The translations under genes and the position numbers were made by a program. DNA of 64,000 bases from Amaurobius ferox (Eukaryota > Arthropoda > Arachnida > Araneae > Amaurobiidae): NCBI GenBank assembly GCA_951213105.1, contig OX578140.1, positions 120,697,653 to 120,761,652 of the forward strand. The letters are read 5' to 3'. How positions within the stretch are numbered: the first letter of the stretch is position 1; the number at the start of each line of letters is the position of its first letter. The notes beneath the pieces were generated by a model, which was given only the letters and a program-made list of their open reading frames with translations, had not been told where the DNA came from and made no database searches. Shown in pieces: positions 58,021-64,000 of the stretch.

Positions 58021-58535
58021 TGCAAATATAATTAAAAAATTAACCTTAATAATTAGTCATAATATGAAAATAAACTAGTTTAGTCGATCTAATATGCAAC
58101 ATTTAAATGATGGAGATGGATGGAAAAAGATGCTAACGTACTCTCGGCAATTCACGCGATGTAACTGAATTGCGCAATCGCACTGTTTATGCGAAAATAA
58201 TTAAGAAATTAACAGTAATAATTAATCAGAATATGAAAATATGCTAGTTTAGTCGATCTAATATGCAACATTTAAATGATGGAGATGGATGGGAAAAAGA
58301 TGCTAACGTACTCTCGGCATTTCATGCGATGTAACTGAATTGCGCAATCGCACTGTTTATGCGGAAATAATTAAGAAATTAACAGTAATAATTAATCAGA
58401 ATATGAAAATAAGCTAGTTTGGTCAATCAAAAATGCAATATGTAGAAGATTGAGATGGATGGAAAAAGATATTATTGCACTCTCGGCGATTCATGAGAAC
58501 AAACTGAATTGCGCAATCGCAGTGTGCGAAATTAA
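58021..58535 (+). repeat. ~170-bp tandem repeat, three units
   Basis: Three head-to-tail units (about 58021-58190, 58191-58360, 58361-58535) share AACTGAATTGCGCAATCGCA, GATGGAGATGGATGG and TACTCTCGGC. The first two are about 95% alike by eye and the third is more diverged. Lies within the hAT insertion. Confidence 0.88.
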
Positions 58536-59268
58536 TGAACAAAATAACATTTTAGCGATTTATGCTGAATTAGACAAGCTTTGAAGAAGTATATTTATTA
58601 CTTTCATAAAATAAGCGATTGAGATCTTAATTTACATTACACGCGGCCGTAAATCTACGTTAATTTGATTGGCATTACCCTGCATTTTATTATGGAGTTG
58701 CTACGATCCCGGGAATGGTAGAAATCAGTACTAAAAAAGCGGAAAATCGGCGTTTCCGAGGAATTATACCATGTCTGGTTAATTGATAAATTTCAAACAA
58801 GAAAAAGCCGGAGAATTTCGTTAGTAATCCGGAGGCCGGAGAAGTAATGAAACCTCCGGAGTTTCCGGCCTAAATCCAGAGAGTTTTTCACGTCTGATCT
58901 GTAATCTTATGAGCGTACTTTTGATCAAATAGAGAAAAATTTACAACTTAGATAAAAAAAACTCCCTTTTATAGGGAAAATTTTTGGGATATTACCCCTA
59001 AACATAGGAATTTTTTCAAAAAATCGTTAAAATCGGGAGATGTGTCTTCAAAAGCGGGAAATCAGGATAAACACTCAAAAATCGGGAGTCTCCCGCCAAA
59101 TTCAGTAGAGTTGGCACATATGTAACTTTTATGGTCGCAGAGGGGGAAAAATGGAGAAAAACAGGAATATTTTCAAAAATTCGGATTTTGTGGAAAAAAT
59201 TCGGATTTTCGGAACAGACGTAAAAATTCGGAACGAATCCGGAAAATCCGGAACGGTTGACAGCTATG

Positions 59269-59445
59269 CACATACACACATACATACTTTCACACACACA
59301 CACACACACAGACATCACTTCAAAAATGTTTGATTCGTGATCAGGGATGCTTGAAACGTGCTGTGCCGTCGAAAACTCGAATTCGAATTTTCGACCTCGT
59401 CACAATACTTTCCTTATACATTATTATAAGGAAAGTAATAATAGT
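59269..59445 (+). repeat. R1 dispersed repeat, remaining 3' part
   Basis: CACACAGACATCACTTC, GGGATGCTTGAAACGTGCT, TCGAAAACTCGAATTCGAAT, and the terminal hairpin CTTTCCTTATACATTATTAT-AAGGAAAG at 59409-59435. Confidence 0.85.
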
Positions 59446-59524
59446 ATCGATCGATTTCGAATGAAAAACATCCTAATTTTCCAGGATACACAAGAAGCGC
59501 AACCTTCATTTATGATAGGAAGAT

Positions 59525-59665
59525 CGGCAACTGATGCACGTATTGTGACGCATTGAATCCCAACTGATGCATATTTTGAGTCGCATGTTTTCAGTCTCAT
59601 TGAATCTCGACTGATGCATGTCTTGAGTCGCATTGAGTCGCGACTGATGCATATGTTGAGCCGCT
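59525..59665 (+). repeat. ~36-bp minisatellite
   Basis: About four units with CGACTGATGCATGTNTTGAG then TCGCATTGAGTC. ORFs on both strands here are shadows. Confidence 0.75.
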
Positions 59666-60714
59666 AATCTTACTTTTATGAGTACAGGTTGTATTTCTTG
59701 TGTGTCTCTGACAAAATAGTCTGTGTTTTGGCTTTAAATCGGTCCATACTACATTCTTTTGGAAAAAAAAAAATGAAGCACCATGAAGAAAGTGGCTGTT
59801 TCTATTGAAATTAAATATGCGTACAGCTCATACACAGGTAATGAAATAATTACAAAATCAAGGCCGCAGGACCCATCAATGGTTAGCAATTGCACATTGA
59901 GTCTTCAAATCAGTAATTGGTGATCCCGGATTTGTAGAGCAAAAATCCCCGATTAACTCATCGAACATTGCGGGTAATTGCATGATTTTTTTTCTTAGAT
60001 TAATTACTGTACAGCACAAAATTTTTAAATTGAACTTTTTTTGACAAGGGGAATAGCATGAAAATTTAGAACCCCCATTTTTATGAAAATACCACTCACT
60101 GGACAAGAAAAATTTATATAAAAGAATTTAACTTTTAATTGTCAATTTTAATAAACATTTAAATTAAAAGCGTCTAAAACCAATTGCCGAGGCTTGAAAA
60201 GCGAGCTGATTTATACAGAAACACTGTGTATGTGTTTATGCTTCAAGGCAGCATATAACCAATAAGTATAATACACTTTTGGCGAAAGATAAGAAAAATT
60301 TGAGCAACGTATAAAAGCACAACTAACACAATAATGCAGTATACACCTGTTTGCAGGATAACCGTTAGATCTATTTTGTCAATGTAAGAGGAGCAACAAA
60401 CCCGAAATCCAAAAGAGGAACGACCATCCTTATTTTGAACTTTGGGTATATTGGTTCTTTTGCACTGGCAAAGAGGATCCTGCGTATCCTCGAAACATCT
60501 GTAGGCTGCATTATTGTGTTATTTGTTGCTTATTTATGTTTCTAAGTTTTCCTTATGCAGCATATAATGACTGGGCGTGGTAAATATATTATTATATTAA
60601 AGCGATATTTTGCCTCCAAAACCAGTTATTATTGTTATGAATTTGCTGTATGCTGTATTTTTAACAACATTTTCCCTTTACAGTTATTATTCACAGTTCA
60701 AGCGATTTAATAAA
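59666..60714. other. Intergenic DNA, nothing recognised
   Basis: No gene or clear repeat. 60350-60520 is slightly less AT-rich but has no open frame worth calling. Confidence 0.45.
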
Positions 60715-61350
60715 AATAATCTGATGTATACAACGCATGGCTTTCCTTAAAGGTTGACAAATTTCAGTATTATGCAAAATCAATAACGCACACTACAGAT
60801 TTCTTATTACTAGATCTGGCTGAATATCAATATACACTTTGATATTATCTATGAACATTCATTTGTCTAATTATTTCGGATCAATGCTGGTGTGTCCATT
60901 AATTTTGAATGAAAACTGTTTACAAAGCATTTACGTATTGTTTAACATTAAAAACAAAAAACAAGAACATTTATTAATATAATTTTTTGTATTTTAGCTC
61001 TAAACGTGAAATAGCTCAAGAATGACGTATATTAGCATCTTCTAACTGATATCATTCGTTTTTAAAGGAAAAAATCACACATTCAGTAGTTATTTTTGTA
61101 ACCTTTTGAAACATAATTTTTTTCATAATGTTTGTTCGAGTTTCAGAAACAAATGTTCGAAAAATTAAGAGCCTTCAATTGCAACCTTTGACCACGAAAA
61201 TCAATAGGCTTCTGATGATTATCGATTGAAATGATTGTGTAATATTTGTAGATTTGCTCAATTTGTTCGAGAGATATTATTCAAACAGATAAATATACAG
61301 ACATCCTTGAAAAAAATATTGACTAGTGTTCAGCGATGTTCAAAACGGGT
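60715..61350 (+). repeat. Diverged R1-like repeat
   Basis: Starts AATCTGATGTATACAACGCA then TGGCTTTCC, with R1-type blocks further on (AATAGCTCAAGAATGACG, CAATAGGCTTCTGATGA, ACAGACATC). Similar to 16980-17405. It ends at a SINE. Confidence 0.55.
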
Positions 61351-61367
61351 TCATTTTTTTTTCTTCC

Positions 61368-61628
61368 GACCTACCCAAAAGTGTAAGCTATCTATTTGGA
61401 CGGCCAGGACAGTGCCACATGATTTTGACCGGAACCCACTGGGTTGTGATATCCACAGGGACCGTACCCTCCTTCTTTTGTCCCCAACCTCATGGAAAGG
61501 CTTTCGGATCGAGAGATTTAATGTGCCTTTCTCGCGTAAACACGGGGATAGTTTGAGCTGAGCTGGAATAGAACTCGGGTCCACCGAGTGCAATCCCCGT
61601 GCCTTAAAACCACTGGTCTATCTTCCCC
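61368..61628 (-). repeat. SINE-A, minus-strand copy
   Basis: On the minus strand: head with A-box-like motif (ACCAGTGGTTTTAAGGC), B-box-like GAGTTCTATTCC, body with CGTGTTTACGCG and CTTTCC, and tail with ACTTTTGGGTAGGTCGG. Diverged but complete in layout. Overlapping ORFs are shadows. Confidence 0.8.
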
Positions 61629-61639
61629 CTAAATAAATG

Positions 61640-62985
61640 AAAAATCAAGAAAGATCAATGATGCATAAAGCATTGATTATGAAACACTTTCCAACTTTAA
61701 TGCAATTTTATTTAAACATCTCTAAATATTAATAATATTTAGTAATATTGGTAATATTTTTAATTATACTGGTAATTAATATATATTATTATTTATACTG
61801 GTAATATTTTTAAAATTATCACAATACTACATTAATTTATTATATTTGAAAACTTAAAACTTCATCGAAAACAATGAACTTCATTAAAATGACGGTATTG
61901 ACATATAAATTGCCTGGTTTAAACATCTCTAAAATGCGATACATTCCTCGGTAATATTTTTAAAATTATCATAATACTACAATAATTTATTATATTTGAA
62001 AATTTCTTCGAAAACGAATGAAATTTATTCAAATGACGTCATCGAAATATAACACGTCTGGCTCTGTATATAAAAGCAGCATTTCATTCATAAACTTTTT
62101 CCATTTATTTCATTCATCACAATACTATAATAATTTATTTTATTTAGAAATTTAAAACCATAGAGGTGCAAGTAATTTAACTCTATGCTTGAAACTTCAT
62201 CGAAAAAATCGTTTGCTTCTCTGTGTCAATGAATGTTTCATTTATATTAGCTGTATTGCAGACTCCATGAGCTATATAATTTTGCATTAAAGAAATTCAG
62301 CAATTCTTATACAACTCATTCTACATCTTTTGGTATTCACATTCTCCATAAGTGAAAATTAGGTTTCGTTGTAGAAATAATCAAAGTTTAATGATCATTT
62401 AAACTAAAATATATGTTAATTGCGTTGTTTCAGTATGTAGATGCACAGAATTTAAGCAAAAATAAAGCGGTTTTAGGACGGATACAACACTAAATATGAA
62501 TTAAAAAGAACTTTAAAAATCACGATTTTGACACAAGATGGATGCCATATTTTATTTTGAAGTGGATCACGTGATCTCTTCATATAATGGTCACGTGATC
62601 TCTTCTTATAAAGGGTGTAATTATTATTTTAATTTTTATTTAAAAAACTACTGAATATATTTTGATGAAATTTTTTTATTTATTTTATGGGATAATTTGA
62701 ATATTTCCTAAAGCTTTCGAAGCAATTTGTGAATTTTAAATCCGCTTAAAAAATATTTGAAAAATTAGGTCCCATAGGGTTCAATGTATTTCATTGGGTT
62801 CAATCCAAAACTAATTGGGTGACATTATTAATTTATATTCCCATAGGTCCCACAGACCGTCTGAACAACATACCAAAATTTCATTTTGATAAAGTCATTT
62901 TTACGGCAGTTTTCGTGCTGACGGGCAGACAGAATGATCAAAGTCATAAACACTTTTCAACTATGTTGTAAAGCGTTAAAAACGG
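61640..62985 (+). repeat. R5 dispersed repeat, ~1.3 kb
   Basis: Third good R5 copy. It begins near GCATAAAGCATTGATTATG (61661) and ends near ACTATGTTGTAAAGCG (62960-62975). It has an AT-rich local expansion at 61725-61810 (AATATT/ACTGGTAAT units) and a duplicated ATGGTCACGTGATCTCTTC at 62570-62605. Confidence 0.8.
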
Positions 62986-64000
62986 ATTTATTCATCGAAA
63001 TCCGAGCGTCCAATTTTTGATTCCCATCACAATATGTTCCGTTAACGGAAACTATATTCAGGAAAAATAAAAATATGTCGCCTCATTGTATAATTCTATT
63101 AAAACTAAAAACTGAAACATCCATTGACCTAAAGGGAAATTTAAACATTACTTATACAAAGATTAGCTTGGACATCCGCCAAAAGTACCATCGAAATTCT
63201 TTTACGTGACAGGCTATCATAACGTTCCTTTTCTTCCGAACTGTGAATAATTGTAATTTATGTTACAAAGTGGATGTCAAATGAATTGAAATTTCTAAAG
63301 GAGGAAATTGATTTGATATTTCAAAATTTATAAGATAAGTTTCAAAAGTTTAATGAATCCATCCGTCTTTGAGCGTATATTGTGTGAATATTGAGAAACT
63401 TTTGTCGCCAATTTATCGAGCATATTAATCACTTCACCAATGTTTTACTTGAAGGAAAAATACAGTATTGCACTAGCAATTTGAACACTTCCATAGATCT
63501 TGTGGAACAACAGATTTAATTGGAGCTCAAAATACTAATTCCCTGGCGAAGGCAATCGAACATGAGCCTCTTAAACAGTGGCTAATGAGCCATCAGCATC
63601 ACTACTTCGAGTATGTAAGAAATGATTTGAATTACATTAGAATTTTTATCCTCTATTGTGAGACCAGGAATTGATCTCACAATTTGGTGACACAGCTTTA
63701 TGCCGTTTATTTACTGTGGCCAAAACGGCAAACAATACTGCCAGTCTGGATGGCACCGGGTTTTACAACCCATGAACCTAAAAGTCAGAAAACCATAAAT
63801 TTAGGAGCGCCAAGACAAGGGGGCTGAGCTGGCCCGTACGAGGATGTGGAATGGTTCCATTGGTTAAAGGATTAACCAATGGAGAAAGTACTTGTTACGT
63901 CACATTCAATGCTTCAAATGAAAGCAAGGGGGGAAAATGACGGCCCCGAGAAAGAGGAGAGTCACAGCCTATGACCCGAGAATGAGATAAGATAGATATA
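62986..64000. other. Intergenic DNA to window end
   Basis: No gene recognised. 63700-63960 is less AT-rich, without an open frame of note. ATTGGTTAAAG...TTAACCAATG at 63859-63881 is a short inverted repeat. Confidence 0.45.

Larger units (their letters stand above)
56622..59268 (-). mobile_element. hAT-type element inserted in an R1 copy
   Basis: Left end CATACCTGCCAAC and right end GTTGACAGCTATG are inverted at 11 of 13 positions. CACATAC occurs on both sides (56615-56621, 59269-59275), compatible with an hAT-type 8-bp TSD but weak because it lies in a CA repeat. A second end-like sequence, GTTGGCACATATG, occurs at about 59111-59123, so a nested or composite structure is possible. Inside are transposase relics, a (TA)n run at 56844-56880, a 170-bp tandem array and CCGGA/TCGGGAG-rich iterations (58840-59110). 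Confidence 0.6.

Overview
The window is about 33% GC by eye, intron/repeat-rich animal DNA. Tc1, pogo, hAT and Polinton/Maverick relatives, tRNA-headed SINEs with long target-site duplications (TSDs), and a spliced-looking host exon all point to a metazoan. The style of the Polinton genes suggests an arthropod, perhaps an arachnid, but the species cannot be fixed from this sequence. Almost none of the long ORFs outside 45.3-50.1 kb look like genes.

Region 1-37 kb is a graveyard of dispersed repeats. One family (called R1 here) is about 0.95 kb, ends in an imperfect hairpin and occurs in many copies. Other families are a related R2, a 1.3 kb family (R5), a fold-back element at 18.3-21.25 kb carrying a SINE and a MITE, a TTAA-flanked MITE, a 278-bp tRNA-derived SINE with perfect 11-18 bp TSDs, and several minisatellites. 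Insertions sit inside insertions throughout, and several can be read back to the empty site.

At 37.13-37.46 kb there is a GC-richer island on the minus strand. It holds a probable promoter (TATA-like box, initiator, CRE, E-box) and the first coding exon (43 codons, good splice donor) of a host gene I do not recognise. Two weaker candidate internal exons on the same strand lie at 30.09-30.18 and 29.39-29.46 kb.

The centrepiece is 42.275-52.527 kb. A Tc1-like transposon (TA duplication, IR/DR-type ends, decayed transposase) was split in its transposase gene by an 8,641-bp Polinton/Maverick-type element (43,359-51,999). That element has a perfect 6-bp TSD (GTCCAT), AG...CT termini and inverted repeats of about 1.7 kb. 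Between the repeats lies a tightly packed rightward block: two small ORFs, a retroviral-type integrase (one nonsense codon), a penton-like protein, a basic pX/pVI-like protein, a major-capsid-like protein, an adenain-like protease (one frameshift) and an FtsK/HerA-type packaging ATPase (truncated after Walker B). No DNA polymerase B is present. The element is thus an integrase plus virion module without a replication gene. Its three structural genes are open while protease, ATPase and integrase are damaged. Both inverted repeats carry a tRNA-Thr(UGU)-like sequence and a TATA box close to the tip.

Region 52.5-64 kb returns to repeats: a second TTAA MITE, a decayed unknown coding stretch, an R1 copy split by a 2.65-kb hAT insertion with transposase remnants and a 170-bp tandem array, another SINE and another R5 copy.
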